A stretch of 64,000 bases of DNA from the NCBI RefSeq assembly GCF_032380655.1, contig NZ_JAWDIY010000019.1:1-64000 (forward strand), read 5' to 3'. Shown here piece by piece: positions 9,085 to 17,669 of the stretch. Numbering within the stretch: the stretch's first letter is position 1; each line of letters starts with the position of its first letter. Both the position numbers and the translations under genes were made by a program. Below the pieces are notes generated by a model. It made no database searches. It saw only the letters and a list, made by a program, of their open reading frames with translations, and was not told the origin of the DNA. The DNA comes from Diplocloster hominis (GTDB lineage Bacteria > Bacillota > Clostridia > Lachnospirales > Lachnospiraceae).

Positions 9085-9119
9085 GATAACGATGTGATTA
9101 TAGAAAAGGAGCAATCAAA

Positions 9120-10661
9120 ATGAGTAAAAAACCAACTGTATTAATGATCTTAGATGGTTACGGATTAAATGACCGTAAAGATGGAAATGCGGTTGCTGAG
9201 GCTAACACCCCGGTTATGGACAAGTTAATGTCAGAATATCCGTTTGTACAAGGAAATGCCAGTGGTATGGCAGTGGGTCTTCCGGACGGCCAGATGGGTA
9301 ACTCCGAAGTGGGTCACCTGAATATGGGAGCAGGCCGGATTGTCTATCAGGAGCTGACCAGGATTACGAAAGAAATCCAGGACGGAGACTTCTTTAAAAA
9401 TGAGGCATTGTTAAAAGCTGTAGAAAACTGTAAGGCGAATGATTCCGCCCTTCACATGTTCGGACTCCTGTCAGACGGTGGTGTACACAGCCATAACACC
9501 CATCTGTACGGCCTTTTGGAGCTGGCAAAACAGCATGGCCTCAATAAGGTGTATGTCCACTGTTTCCTGGATGGAAGAGATACTCCTCCGGCATCCGGAA
9601 AGGGCTATGTGGAACAGTTAGAAGCGAAGATGGAAGAAATCGGTGTCGGTGAGATCGCTACGGTCATGGGACGCTACTACGCGATGGACCGTGATAACCG
9701 TTGGGACCGTGTGGAACTGGCCTACAAAGCGCTCGCAAAGGGCGAAGGAGTACCGGCAGGCAGCGCGCCTGAAGCAGTGCAGAATTCCTATGATGAAGGC
9801 AAGAATGATGAATTTGTCCTTCCGGCCGTAGTAGTGAAAAATGGACAACCGGTAGCCACGATACAGGAGAAAGATTCTGTTATCTTTTTCAATTTCCGCC
9901 CGGACAGAGCGAGAGAAATAACAAGAGCTTTCTGTGATAATGATTTCAGCGGATTTGAGCGGGAGAAGAGACTGGATCTCACCTACATTTGCTTTACCGA
10001 ATACGATGTTACGATCCCGAACAAGACCGTCGCTTTCCATAAAGTAGAGATTACCAACACTTTCGGCGAATTCCTGGCCGCTCACGGTATGACACAGGCC
10101 AGAATCGCGGAGACAGAAAAATACGCGCATGTAACTTTCTTTTTCAACGGCGGAGTAGAGGAGCCCAATAAGGGAGAAGACAGAATTCTGGTAAAATCCC
10201 CCAAGGTTGCCACCTACGATCTCCAGCCCGAAATGAGCGCTTATAAAGTAGCCGATAAGCTGGTAGAGGCGATCAAATCAGACAAATATGATGTCATCAT
10301 TATAAACTTTGCCAACCCCGACATGGTAGGCCATACCGGCGTGGAAGCAGCTGCCATCAAAGCGGTGGAAGCAGTAGACGAATGTGTGGGAAAAGCCTAT
10401 GACGCTTTAATGGAAGTAAACGGACAGATGTTCATCTGCGCCGATCACGGAAACGCGGAACAACTAGTGGATTACAATACCGGTGATCCTTTCACCGCCC
10501 ATACGATCAATCCGGTTCCCTTTATCCTGGTGAACTACGAGAAGGACTACACGCTTAGGGAAGGCGGATGTCTGGCGGATATAGCGCCTACCCTGATCGA
10601 AATGATGGGGATGGAACAGCCTGTCGAAATGACGGGGAAATCGTTGCTGATGAAGAAGTAG
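9120..10661 (+). CDS. gpmI: 2,3-bisphosphoglycerate-independent phosphoglycerate mutase
   Basis: The 513-residue manganese enzyme interconverts 3- and 2-phosphoglycerate through a phosphoserine. The alkaline-phosphatase-like metal site is visible: D12 in LDGYG, nucleophile S62 in GQMGNSEVGHLN, and the C-terminal DHGNAEQ and GHTG motifs. Its length is typical. It has its own promoter and terminator and follows the gap-pgk-tpiA run, completing the lower glycolytic set apart from enolase and pyruvate kinase. Confidence 0.97.
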   Translation: MSKKPTVLMILDGYGLNDRKDGNAVAEANTPVMDKLMSEYPFVQGNASGMAVGLPDGQMGNSEVGHLNMGAGRIVYQELTRITKEIQDGDFFKNEALLKAVENCKANDSALHMFGLLSDGGVHSHNTHLYGLLELAKQHGLNKVYVHCFLDGRDTPPASGKGYVEQLEAKMEEIGVGEIATVMGRYYAMDRDNRWDRVELAYKALAKGEGVPAGSAPEAVQNSYDEGKNDEFVLPAVVVKNGQPVATIQEKDSVIFFNFRPDRAREITRAFCDNDFSGFEREKRLDLTYICFTEYDVTIPNKTVAFHKVEITNTFGEFLAAHGMTQARIAETEKYAHVTFFFNGGVEEPNKGEDRILVKSPKVATYDLQPEMSAYKVADKLVEAIKSDKYDVIIINFANPDMVGHTGVEAAAIKAVEAVDECVGKAYDALMEVNGQMFICADHGNAEQLVDYNTGDPFTAHTINPVPFILVNYEKDYTLREGGCLADIAPTLIEMMGMEQPVEMTGKSLLMKK

Positions 10662-10670
10662 TGTGTTTTG

Positions 10671-10732
10671 GGCCGAGCCTGAGGAATGTGGATGTCTCTG
10701 TGATGTCCAACTTCCGGCTCCGGCCTTTTTTT
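10671..10732 (+). terminator. Terminator after gpmI
   Basis: GGCCGAGCC (10671) pairs with GGCTCCGGCC (10716-10725) with one bulge, followed by seven or more T. Confidence 0.75.
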
Positions 10733-10766
10733 GTGGTTCGCCCCGGTACCGCGGGGGAGCTGCCGG

Positions 10767-10816
10767 GAGCGGGTATTGGCTGTGGGCTTACGTCGGCCCA
10801 CAGCTAATACCCGCTC
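10767..10816. terminator. Strong hairpin between convergent gpmI and kinase genes
   Basis: A 21-bp stem with one mismatch (GAGCGGGTATTGGCTGTGGGC with its complement at 10796-10816) closes on an 8-base loop. It has no good T run on either side. Its position 10 bases beyond the kinase stop codon suggests it protects or ends that transcript. Confidence 0.55.
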
Positions 10817-10826
10817 TTAATTTAAC

Positions 10827-12344
10827 TTATATCTCTTCAAGCTCGTTAAATAGTCCCTCAAGCGCAAAATATCCTTTATTAAATAGAGGCTTCAGCTGGT
10901 TGTAAACCTTCACATGTTCCGGGATGGGATGGAAGGTGTCTTTGGTGTGCAGAAACCGGGATACCTCTGAGAAGTCCGGATAGAGGCCGATGCCCACGCC
11001 TGCGATCATAGCGGCTGAGATCGAGGTGGCTTCTTCTACATGGTCCGGGCGGGTGAGGGAGACGTCCAGCACATCGGAGAGGATGCGGGCGATGATGTCT
11101 CCTTTGGCGCCTCCGCCTGTGAGAATCAGGTGATCTACCGGCATGGAGCGCCGGTAGGCGGCCAGGATTAACTCCAGGTTCATGGCGATACCTTCTGCTG
11201 CGGCCCGGACGTAGTCTGCTTTTGTGTGGTGCATTTTGATACCGATGTAGCTGCCGGCGGTATTGGGGTTCCAGCGGGGACTCCGCTCACCTAACAGGTA
11301 GGGCAGAAAGAGGAGCTTTTTTGCGCCTGCAGGCGAGGAGGCCATGAGGTCATTCAGATAGTCATATGGATTCTGTCCTGCTTCCTCGGCCGCCTGGGTT
11401 TCAACGGCGCACAGGGACCTGCGGATGTAGGAATAGACACTTCCGGCCGACTGGGTGGTTCCGCAGGGCATGTACTGCCCGGGAATGACGTGGGCGAAAC
11501 AGAAGAGGGTCTGATCCGGGTCTACGAACATCTCAGGGGTGGTTCCGCCGATCCAGGCGGATGTGCCGAAGGTCAGGAACATCTGGTTCGGCTGGATACA
11601 TCCGGCGCCCAATGCGGAACAAGGCCCGTCTCCACCGCCGCATACGACCAGCGTATCTGAGGTCAGATCAAGGGCGCGGGCGGCATCCGGGGTAAGGGGA
11701 CCGGCGATATCAATGGATTGCTTTAACTCCGGCAGTTTGTTCCTGGAGATTCCGGCAGCGTTCAGTATCTCATCAGACCAGTCCAGAGCTTTTAGATCCA
11801 GCGCGTTGGTTCCGGAGGCGTCGGAATAATCGGTGACGAACCGGCCGGTGAGCCGGTAGATGATATAATCCTTTGCCTGGAGCATTTTGTAGGTTTTTTT
11901 ATAGAGCTCCGGTTCATGGGTTTTTATCCACATAAGTTTTTCTATGCTGTAAGAGGCGCTGACCCGGTGGCCGGTCAGCTGATACATCCGGTCGGCACCG
12001 ACCTGCCGGCTTAAGAGATCCGCTTCTATCCCCGCTCTTTGGTCAGCCCAGATGATCGCTGGTCTTAAGGGTACTCCGTTTTGATCTACAATCAGACAGC
12101 ACTGCATCTGCGCAGAAAAGGAAATAGCCAGAACTTGTCCCGGATCTGTATCCCGCAGGATTTCCCTGGTGGACACACAGACGGCCTCCCACCAATCTTC
12201 CGGATTCTGCTCTGCGTAGTTGGATTGGAAGAAATGGACGTTGTAAGGATGGGTGTAACTGCGGATCAATTCTCCGTCTGCTGAGAACAGGGAAGCTTTA
12301 TTCCCTGATGTTCCCAGATCATGGGCGATCAGATATTGTTTCAA
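10827..12344 (-). CDS. FGGY-family carbohydrate kinase (xylulokinase-like)
   Basis: The 505-residue kinase phosphorylates a sugar or polyol with ATP. The N-terminal phosphate-binding motif is DLGTSGNKASLF; FSAQMQ and IWADQRA correspond to the substrate pocket, DYSDASGT follows, and the C-terminal ATP site is TGGGAKGD. The pattern is closest to xylulokinases, but the exact substrate cannot be read from sequence. The start is TTG at 12344, preceded by AAGGAGG. It is divergent from a DeoR regulator that is followed by a transaldolase-like aldolase, pointing to pentose or polyol breakdown. Confidence 0.88.
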   Translation of the reverse strand: MKQYLIAHDLGTSGNKASLFSADGELIRSYTHPYNVHFFQSNYAEQNPEDWWEAVCVSTREILRDTDPGQVLAISFSAQMQCCLIVDQNGVPLRPAIIWADQRAGIEADLLSRQVGADRMYQLTGHRVSASYSIEKLMWIKTHEPELYKKTYKMLQAKDYIIYRLTGRFVTDYSDASGTNALDLKALDWSDEILNAAGISRNKLPELKQSIDIAGPLTPDAARALDLTSDTLVVCGGGDGPCSALGAGCIQPNQMFLTFGTSAWIGGTTPEMFVDPDQTLFCFAHVIPGQYMPCGTTQSAGSVYSYIRRSLCAVETQAAEEAGQNPYDYLNDLMASSPAGAKKLLFLPYLLGERSPRWNPNTAGSYIGIKMHHTKADYVRAAAEGIAMNLELILAAYRRSMPVDHLILTGGGAKGDIIARILSDVLDVSLTRPDHVEEATSISAAMIAGVGIGLYPDFSEVSRFLHTKDTFHPIPEHVKVYNQLKPLFNKGYFALEGLFNELEEI

Positions 12345-12563
12345 GAGTATTCCTCCTTATCTTTCTGTGATTTTTTGCTGCTATTATTACAGTGTTATAT
12401 ACGCCTTATGTATGAATTCCCGGGCTGATATCCTGGATAGAATAAGCTTGAACGGTATGCGATAATTGCTGAAATAAATATAGCAGTTTCATAGATTTAT
12501 TGTATCAATAAAGTAAGGGAATGTAAAGTATGTAAAACAATAGCTTACGTACGAAAGTTGATA

Positions 12564-12592
12564 TTGACATATATGTAATAAAATAATATAAT
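12564..12592 (+). promoter_or_regulatory. Promoter of the DeoR regulator gene
   Basis: A consensus TTGACA at 12564-12569 and TATAAT at 12587-12592 are spaced by 17 bp, about 30 bp upstream of the start codon. Confidence 0.8.
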
Positions 12593-12620
12593 ATAAGAAA
12601 ATAAGAAGGAGTAATGCCAA

Positions 12621-13370
12621 ATGGAAGAACGCCATATCAGAATCATTGAACTGGTCAGTATCCATAAGAAAATAGAGGTTTCCAGGCTGGCGGAGCTTTT
12701 ACACACGTCCCAGGTTACCGTGCGCAAGGATCTGGATATCCTTTCGGATAAAGGGATACTGAAGCGGGAGCGTGGATATGCGATGCTCAATGATGAGGAC
12801 GATATCAACTATCGGATGGCCTTTCATTATGAGATTAAGCGGAAGATCGCTTTAAGCGCAGCGAAGCTTGTACAGGACGGGGAGACGGTAATGATCGAAT
12901 CCGGATCGGCCTGTATGCTGCTGGCGGAATTACTGGCTTACGAAAAAAGAGGGGTTACGATCATTACGAATTCGGCCTATCTGGCTTCTTATGTAAAAGA
13001 CGCGCCAGGAGTTAAGGTCACACTTCTGGGAGGAGATTATCAGCCCAGGGCCCAGGCGATGGTCGGTCCGCTGACGAAGATGTGCGCACAGCAGTTCTGC
13101 GTCGATAAGATTTTCGTGGGAACCGATGGGTTTTCGCAGACGAACGGTTTTACCGGTGATAATCTGGTGCGGGCGGACACGGTACGCGCGATGGCTGAGT
13201 CGGCGCAAAGGACGATAGTGCTGGCAGACGCGGAGAAATTTACCCGGGCGGGGACCGTATCTTTTTTAAAGCCGTCGGAGGTCTCAGTGGTTATTACGGA
13301 TTCCGGTATACCCGGAGAGATCAGAGATTACCTGGCCGGTGCCGGTGTACAAGTGCTGGCGGTGGAGTGA
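12621..13370 (+). CDS. DeoR-family transcriptional regulator
   Basis: The 249-residue protein has an N-terminal winged helix-turn-helix (about residues 5-57, with SQVTVRKDLDIL as the recognition helix). A C-terminal DeoR sensor domain binds sugar phosphates, with GSACMLLAE, ITNSAYLA, LLGGDY and FVGTDGF as the usual landmarks. Such proteins normally repress neighbouring sugar genes until a phosphorylated intermediate appears. Here the obvious targets are the divergent FGGY kinase and the aldolase 70 bases downstream. AAGGAG precedes the ATG. Confidence 0.92.
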   Translation: MEERHIRIIELVSIHKKIEVSRLAELLHTSQVTVRKDLDILSDKGILKRERGYAMLNDEDDINYRMAFHYEIKRKIALSAAKLVQDGETVMIESGSACMLLAELLAYEKRGVTIITNSAYLASYVKDAPGVKVTLLGGDYQPRAQAMVGPLTKMCAQQFCVDKIFVGTDGFSQTNGFTGDNLVRADTVRAMAESAQRTIVLADAEKFTRAGTVSFLKPSEVSVVITDSGIPGEIRDYLAGAGVQVLAVE

Positions 13371-13440
13371 AGAGTTTACAGGAAACGGCAGTAATAGAAA
13401 ATATTAATATAGAAATGCGAAAAGGAAAGGATGGAACAGC

Positions 13441-14118
13441 ATGGAATACTTATTTGACACAGCGAACATCGGGGCGATCAGAAAATATGGGGAATTTATC
13501 CCGATAACAGGAGTTACCTCTAATCCCAGTATTGTTAAAAAAGAGGGGAAAATAGATTTCTTTTCCCATATGCGTGAGATACGTTCTATCATCGGTTTGG
13601 ATAAAACATTACATATCCAGGTAACTGCCCAGGACTATGAAGGGATGATGAAGGACGCTGAGGCGATTCTGAAGAATGTGGATGATCAGGTTTATATCAA
13701 GGTGCCGGTAACACTGGAAGGGCTGAAGGTAATCCGGGCACTGCACGGCAGAGGCGTAAATACTACGGCGACCGCTATTTATACAAAGATGCAGGGTTTC
13801 CTGGCTATGGAGGCCGGCGCTGACTATATCGCGCCCTATTATAACCGTATGGAAAATATGGGGATTGATGCCAGGGATGTGGTAGGTTCTTTCGCTAAAA
13901 TGATCCGGGACTATGGATATTCCACTAAGATTCTGGCCGCCAGCTTTAAGAATATGGGACAGGTAAACGAAGCATTTATGGCAGGCGCCCAGACAGCCAC
14001 TATGGGGATAGATATTATCGAGGGAGCTTTCAGCATGCCGTCGATCCAGCAGGCGGTGGATGATTTCACGGAGGATTGGAAATCAGTATTTGGTGATCAG
14101 CTGATTATGGATTTATAA
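13441..14118 (+). CDS. fsa: Transaldolase-like fructose-6-phosphate aldolase
   Basis: The 225-residue protein belongs to the short transaldolase subfamily (FSA/TalC type). The N-terminal DTANIGAI and TGVTSNPSI motifs are present, and the Schiff-base lysine is K87 in YIKVPVT. Members either cleave fructose-6-phosphate to dihydroxyacetone and glyceraldehyde-3-phosphate or act as transaldolase; sequence alone does not separate these. AAGGAAAGG lies upstream. The context with an FGGY kinase and DeoR regulator supports a sugar-specific aldolase, with the regulator gene in the same transcript. Confidence 0.9.
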   Translation: MEYLFDTANIGAIRKYGEFIPITGVTSNPSIVKKEGKIDFFSHMREIRSIIGLDKTLHIQVTAQDYEGMMKDAEAILKNVDDQVYIKVPVTLEGLKVIRALHGRGVNTTATAIYTKMQGFLAMEAGADYIAPYYNRMENMGIDARDVVGSFAKMIRDYGYSTKILAASFKNMGQVNEAFMAGAQTATMGIDIIEGAFSMPSIQQAVDDFTEDWKSVFGDQLIMDL

Positions 14119-14134
14119 GGAGATTTGATGAAAG

Positions 14135-14166
14135 AGCGCAAGCGGTCCGGCCGTTTGCGCTTATTT
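14135..14166 (+). terminator. Terminator after the aldolase gene
   Basis: GCGCAAGCGG and its complement CCGTTTGCGC form a stem around TCCGG, followed by TTATTT. It overlaps the start of a dispersed repeat. Confidence 0.65.
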
Positions 14167-14209
14167 CATTTTATAGGAAAGTGCCCCTATGAAATAAAAG
14201 ACGCTCCAA
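14163..14209. repeat. Copy of dispersed TATAGGAAAGTG repeat
   Basis: The 47-bp stretch contains TATAGGAAAGTG, CCTATGAAATAAAA and ACGCTCC. The same elements recur in the tandem repeats at 21171-21420 and, diverged, near 22996-23035. The inverted CATTTTATAGG/CCTATGAAAT pair makes a hairpin. Confidence 0.6.
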
Positions 14210-14293
14210 CTCATTTTCAATGGAATCGGGCTGCCGCGTATGAGAATAGATGCAGACTCACATACTAAACAAAAGAAGAAAGAAGGCGATCGA

Positions 14294-15289
14294 TTGTTTC
14301 CAGAGGCCATTTACTACGAAAAGGCGGCACTTGAATATAAACTGGGAGAGGAACTGCGCAGGAAATATTCCGATAAGGAGTGGATACCCATTGAGAACCA
14401 CAATAATATAGAAGAAATGCGGAAACGGCCCAATAAAGATTTTGGAAAAATGAAGCAGTATCTGATCGTTGGTATCAGAAAGACGCATCGGTATGTGGAG
14501 AATCACAAGGTTTCTGATTATCTGGTGCCCTATACTTCCTCCGGATGTACAGCTATGTGCCTGTACTGTTATCTGGTCTGCAATTATAACAAGTGCTCAT
14601 ATCTGAGATTATTTGTAAACAGGGAGCAGATGCTGGAGAGGCTGATCCGGCACGCACAGCGGGCGGATCAGGAGATGGTCTATGAGATCGGCAGCAACAG
14701 TGATCTGATATTGGAAAATACGATAACGGGAAATCTGGAGTGGACGATCCGGGAATTCGTTCGGAATCCCAGCGGTATTCTGACCTTTCCCACGAAATTT
14801 GATATGGTAGAACCGCTCCTGGCACTGGACCATAAGCGCCGTGTGATTGTCCGCATGAGTCTGAATCCGCAGGAAATCATCCGGACGGTGGAATTCGGGA
14901 CCTCACCGTTAAATGCCCGTATCCGTGCGTTAAATGCGGTATGTGACGCCGGATACCGGGTAGGGATTCTGATTGCCCCGGTGATCATGGTGGAGGGATG
15001 GAAGACGCTGTATGAACAGCTGATCCGGCAGATGGCGGAGCAAATGACGGACCGGGTAAAAAAAGAAGCAGTGATCGAGATTATTTTTATGACCTACAGC
15101 TTTGTACAGAACGCGATTAACACGGAGGCTTTTCCCAATGCGGTAAATCTCTATGAGAAGGAACAGATGACCGGACGGGGCAGAGGAAAATACTGCTATC
15201 GGAAAGAACTGCGGGAGGAAGGAGAAATATACCTGCGCAGCCTGATCGGGCGGTATTTGAAGGGGATGCATATTCTATATATTGTCTGA
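14294..15289 (+). CDS. splB: Spore photoproduct lyase family radical SAM protein
   Basis: This is a 331-residue protein. The cysteines of GCTAMCLYCY bind the [4Fe-4S] cluster and S-adenosylmethionine in the family's CxxxCxxC spacing. The following CSYLRLFVNRE and YEIGSNSDLILENTITG match spore photoproduct lyases, which repair the thymine dimer formed in spore DNA. I prefer the TTG at 14294: AGAAGG lies 7 bases before it and family members begin with FP..IYYEK..LEY. The ATG at 14240 is in frame but has no ribosome site. The gene implies a spore-forming organism. It stands alone. Confidence 0.88.
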   Translation: MFPEAIYYEKAALEYKLGEELRRKYSDKEWIPIENHNNIEEMRKRPNKDFGKMKQYLIVGIRKTHRYVENHKVSDYLVPYTSSGCTAMCLYCYLVCNYNKCSYLRLFVNREQMLERLIRHAQRADQEMVYEIGSNSDLILENTITGNLEWTIREFVRNPSGILTFPTKFDMVEPLLALDHKRRVIVRMSLNPQEIIRTVEFGTSPLNARIRALNAVCDAGYRVGILIAPVIMVEGWKTLYEQLIRQMAEQMTDRVKKEAVIEIIFMTYSFVQNAINTEAFPNAVNLYEKEQMTGRGRGKYCYRKELREEGEIYLRSLIGRYLKGMHILYIV

Positions 15290-15313
15290 AGAGAAAAGAA
15301 AGGCGGAATGCGG

Positions 15314-16915
15314 CTATGAGATCCGGTTACCACCGAGGTCCTCGGTATTTAACAGGTGCAGCTTTATAATCATCAGGAAATAGAACAGGGCGGCCACAGC
15401 GATAGACAGGAACAGACAGATGGTGTTGCTGTGTATCAGCCGGGCGCTTCCGGCATAAACCGCGTAGGCGATTCCACCCATTACGATGGAAATCAGGACG
15501 GGTTTTAAAAAGGTATCGCCGATTTCCTGGCGATAGTCCAGAAAATTGCGCACGGAGATTCCATTCAATATACACATGAACAGGGAATAAATAATCGTGG
15601 CCGCCGCCAGCGCATACAGACCGGCGTCAGTGAAATAAAGCAGCAGGATAAGAGCGATCGTCTGGATTACAAGAGAGATACTGGCATTGCGCACGGGCAG
15701 ATTTACTTTTCCCACAGCCTGCAGTACCGCATTGGTAAGCGTAGACAGAGAATAAAGAATCACCGTTACTCCAAGACAGCGCAGAAGGCTGGCCGCCAGA
15801 TCCAGCGAGGCTTTCTGGGGAAACAAAAGCTGCACGATCGGGCGTGCCAGCACAGTCATCCCCACAGCGGCAGGAATAGCGATCAGCATGGTGATGCGGA
15901 TCGCGTTGCTGATTTTCGCATTGGTCTGGTCCGAATCCCCCAGGGCATAGGTCCCGGAAATGGAGGGGATCATGGCAGAGGACATGGCGGTGGCGATGGC
16001 GATGGGAATGTTGGTGATTACAATGGCTTTTCCGGAAAAGATCCCATAGGAGGTGGCGATCTGCGCACCTGTAAGAGTTTTTGTGCTCTCCAGGATTTTG
16101 CTGTAGATCGTTTGATTTAAAGAGGTGCTGAAATTATAGATAAAAGTACTTAGGATAACCGGGGTTACCATGAACAGGATGATTTTGCTGATTTCCCGGT
16201 AGGATTCGGTCTTATGGCTGGTATCACGTTCGACTCTGCGGACAATCGTACGGCGGTTGAATAAGTACACGGCAAAGACGAAAATCAGAGCGGTTAACAC
16301 ACCGGCGCCGGTACCCAGCGCGCTTCCAGAGGCACCCCGGATCGCTTTCTGTGTCATATCCCCGCCGGTAAAGCTTTGAATCAGCAGATAGGCGGCCAGG
16401 ATACTGATCACTGCATTCAGGATCTGTTCCAGTATCTGGGACACGGAAGTCTGGACCATGGACCCGTGTGCCTGGAAATACCCACGCAGAACGCCTAACA
16501 GTCCCGACAGGAAGATTGTGGGCGCAAAAATGCGCAATACGGGAACTGCATTGCTTCCAACCAGAAAATCCGCGCAGAAAAAGGCAAACAGACTGCCGAT
16601 GATTCCAGCGACCACTACATAAAGAATGGAACAGCGAAAAATCCTGTGAGCGTTTCGATATTCCTTCAGAGCCAGGCGCTGGGATATGATTTTCGAAATC
16701 GCAGAAGGTATACTATAAGAAGAAACCAGTAATATGATCGTATAGATGTTATAAGCGGAACTGTAGTAACCGTTTCCCTCATCCCCGATAATATTCGTCA
16801 GCGGACTGCGGTAAAGAATCCCGATAATCCGGCAGAGGATTCCGGCCACGGCAAGAATTCCGGCCTGTTTAATAAATCTGTTATCCGTACTTTTCATCGT
16901 TTTCATTCCTGACAT
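15314..16915 (-). CDS. SpoVB/MurJ-like polysaccharide flippase (MOP superfamily)
   Basis: The 533-residue integral membrane protein has about 14 hydrophobic segments. Its opening, with FIKQAGILAVAGILCRIIG then YRSPLTNIIGDEGNGYY, is typical of Clostridial SpoVB-type flippases. Related proteins move lipid-linked polysaccharide or peptidoglycan precursors across the membrane; SpoVB acts in spore cortex formation. Whether this is the sporulation paralogue is not certain, as these genomes carry several. The first ATG has no ribosome site; the ATG six codons in (16897) has CAGGA at a better distance. Confidence 0.88.
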   Translation of the reverse strand: MSGMKTMKSTDNRFIKQAGILAVAGILCRIIGILYRSPLTNIIGDEGNGYYSSAYNIYTIILLVSSYSIPSAISKIISQRLALKEYRNAHRIFRCSILYVVVAGIIGSLFAFFCADFLVGSNAVPVLRIFAPTIFLSGLLGVLRGYFQAHGSMVQTSVSQILEQILNAVISILAAYLLIQSFTGGDMTQKAIRGASGSALGTGAGVLTALIFVFAVYLFNRRTIVRRVERDTSHKTESYREISKIILFMVTPVILSTFIYNFSTSLNQTIYSKILESTKTLTGAQIATSYGIFSGKAIVITNIPIAIATAMSSAMIPSISGTYALGDSDQTNAKISNAIRITMLIAIPAAVGMTVLARPIVQLLFPQKASLDLAASLLRCLGVTVILYSLSTLTNAVLQAVGKVNLPVRNASISLVIQTIALILLLYFTDAGLYALAAATIIYSLFMCILNGISVRNFLDYRQEIGDTFLKPVLISIVMGGIAYAVYAGSARLIHSNTICLFLSIAVAALFYFLMIIKLHLLNTEDLGGNRIS

Positions 16916-16954
16916 TCAACCGATCAAGATTGATTTTTCATATGTAGTATCACA

Positions 16955-16986
16955 AAGAAAAAAGCCGATTATACAGAATCGGCTTT
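16955..16986 (-). terminator. Terminator of tRNA-Leu(UAA)
   Basis: GCCGATT (16964-16970) and AATCGGC (16977-16983) form the stem. On the minus strand it is followed by a T-rich run. Confidence 0.8.
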
Positions 16987-16993
16987 CTATTCA

Positions 16994-17077
16994 TGCGGGA
17001 AAAGGGACTTGAACCCTCACGACCTTGCGATCACCAGATCCTTAGTCTGGCCCGTCTGCCAATTCCGGCATTCCCGC
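16994..17077 (-). tRNA. tRNA-Leu (anticodon UAA)
   Basis: The reverse complement folds with a 7-bp acceptor stem GCGGGAA/TTCCCGC and discriminator A. The anticodon arm is CCAGA-CTAAGGA-TCTGG with anticodon TAA. There is a long class II variable arm and the GGTTCAAGTCC T arm. CCA is not encoded. Confidence 0.96.
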
Positions 17078-17117
17078 AGTTCTGTGACAAAGCAGTTATG
17101 TGATTGCCACAAGTGAT

Positions 17118-17146
17118 ATTTTAACAAATGGACCTGCATTAGTCAA
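17118..17146 (-). promoter_or_regulatory. Promoter of tRNA-Leu(UAA)
   Basis: On the minus strand TTGACT (17146-17141) and TAAAAT (17123-17118) are spaced by 17 bp, about 40 bp upstream of the tRNA. Confidence 0.75.
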
Positions 17147-17180
17147 GAAGAAAATTGAGAAAGTTTGTCATAAAAATTAT

Positions 17181-17422
17181 CATTCACGGCCGGATGGGAG
17201 GGGACTGGCACCTTTCGGCAGTAGAGCCGAGCCTTCCAGCAACTGCGTGGAGAAAGGGGCCTGTCCCAGTTGTTGACTGGAGCAGACTCCTATATACGGA
17301 GAAACAGACCTTTTTCCTTCTATAGACCGGCATCCTGGGACAGGCCCCTTTCTCCACGCAGTTGCTGGAAGGCTCGGTTCTACTGCCGAAAGGTGCCAGT
17401 CCCCTCCCATCCGCGGTGAATG
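17181..17422. repeat. Long palindromic repeat, copy 1 (GGGGACTGGCACC family)
   Basis: Arms of about 87 bp (17181-17268 and 17336-17422) are near-perfect reverse complements around a loop of about 67 bp. Each arm holds the family words GGGAGGGGACTGGCACC, TTTCGGCAGTA and GGGGCCTGTCCC. It lies between two divergent tRNA-Leu genes. No protein is encoded convincingly; frames through the arms are by-products of the repeat. Confidence 0.85.
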
Positions 17423-17465
17423 GTAACAAAATTTGGGGAAATTTGGAGAAATTTATAAAAAAGCA

Positions 17466-17494
17466 TTGACATTTTGCGCAAGAAACGATAGAAT
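17466..17494 (+). promoter_or_regulatory. Promoter of tRNA-Leu(CAG) copy 1
   Basis: TTGACA at 17466-17471 and TAGAAT at 17489-17494 have a 17-bp spacer, ending 14 bp before the tRNA. Confidence 0.85.
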
Positions 17495-17508
17495 ATGTTT
17501 CGTGAGTT

Positions 17509-17592
17509 GCGGGAATGCCGGAATTGGCAGACGGGCATGATTCAGGTTCATGTGTACGAATGTACGTGAGGGTTCAAGTCCCTTTTCCCGCA
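17509..17592 (+). tRNA. tRNA-Leu (anticodon CAG), copy 1
   Basis: The acceptor stem is GCGGGAA/TTCCCGC with discriminator A. The anticodon loop TTCAGGT gives CAG, and the long variable arm is TGTACGAATGTACG. It is identical in sequence to the copy at 21046. Confidence 0.97.
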
Positions 17593-17600
17593 CTGAGTAG

Positions 17601-17634
17601 CCTGTAGATCTGATATGGATTTACAGGTTTTTTT
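17601..17634 (+). terminator. Terminator after tRNA-Leu(CAG) copy 1
   Basis: CCTGTAGATC pairs with GGATTTACAGG and is followed by seven T. Confidence 0.8.
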
Positions 17635-17669
17635 GTTTATATATTTTTAGACAATAAGAGGAATTCGCA

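Noticed and set aside
14128..14268. 46-codon frame with AAGGAG after the aldolase gene
   Set aside because: It runs through a terminator and a dispersed repeat and into the next gene's leader; the peptide has no protein-like pattern.
17180..17429. Open frames of 76-81 codons through palindrome copy 1 (also at 20711, 53573, 53629)
   Set aside because: They exist only because the palindromic arms lack stops; the peptides recur with the repeat, have no ribosome site and differ by loop.
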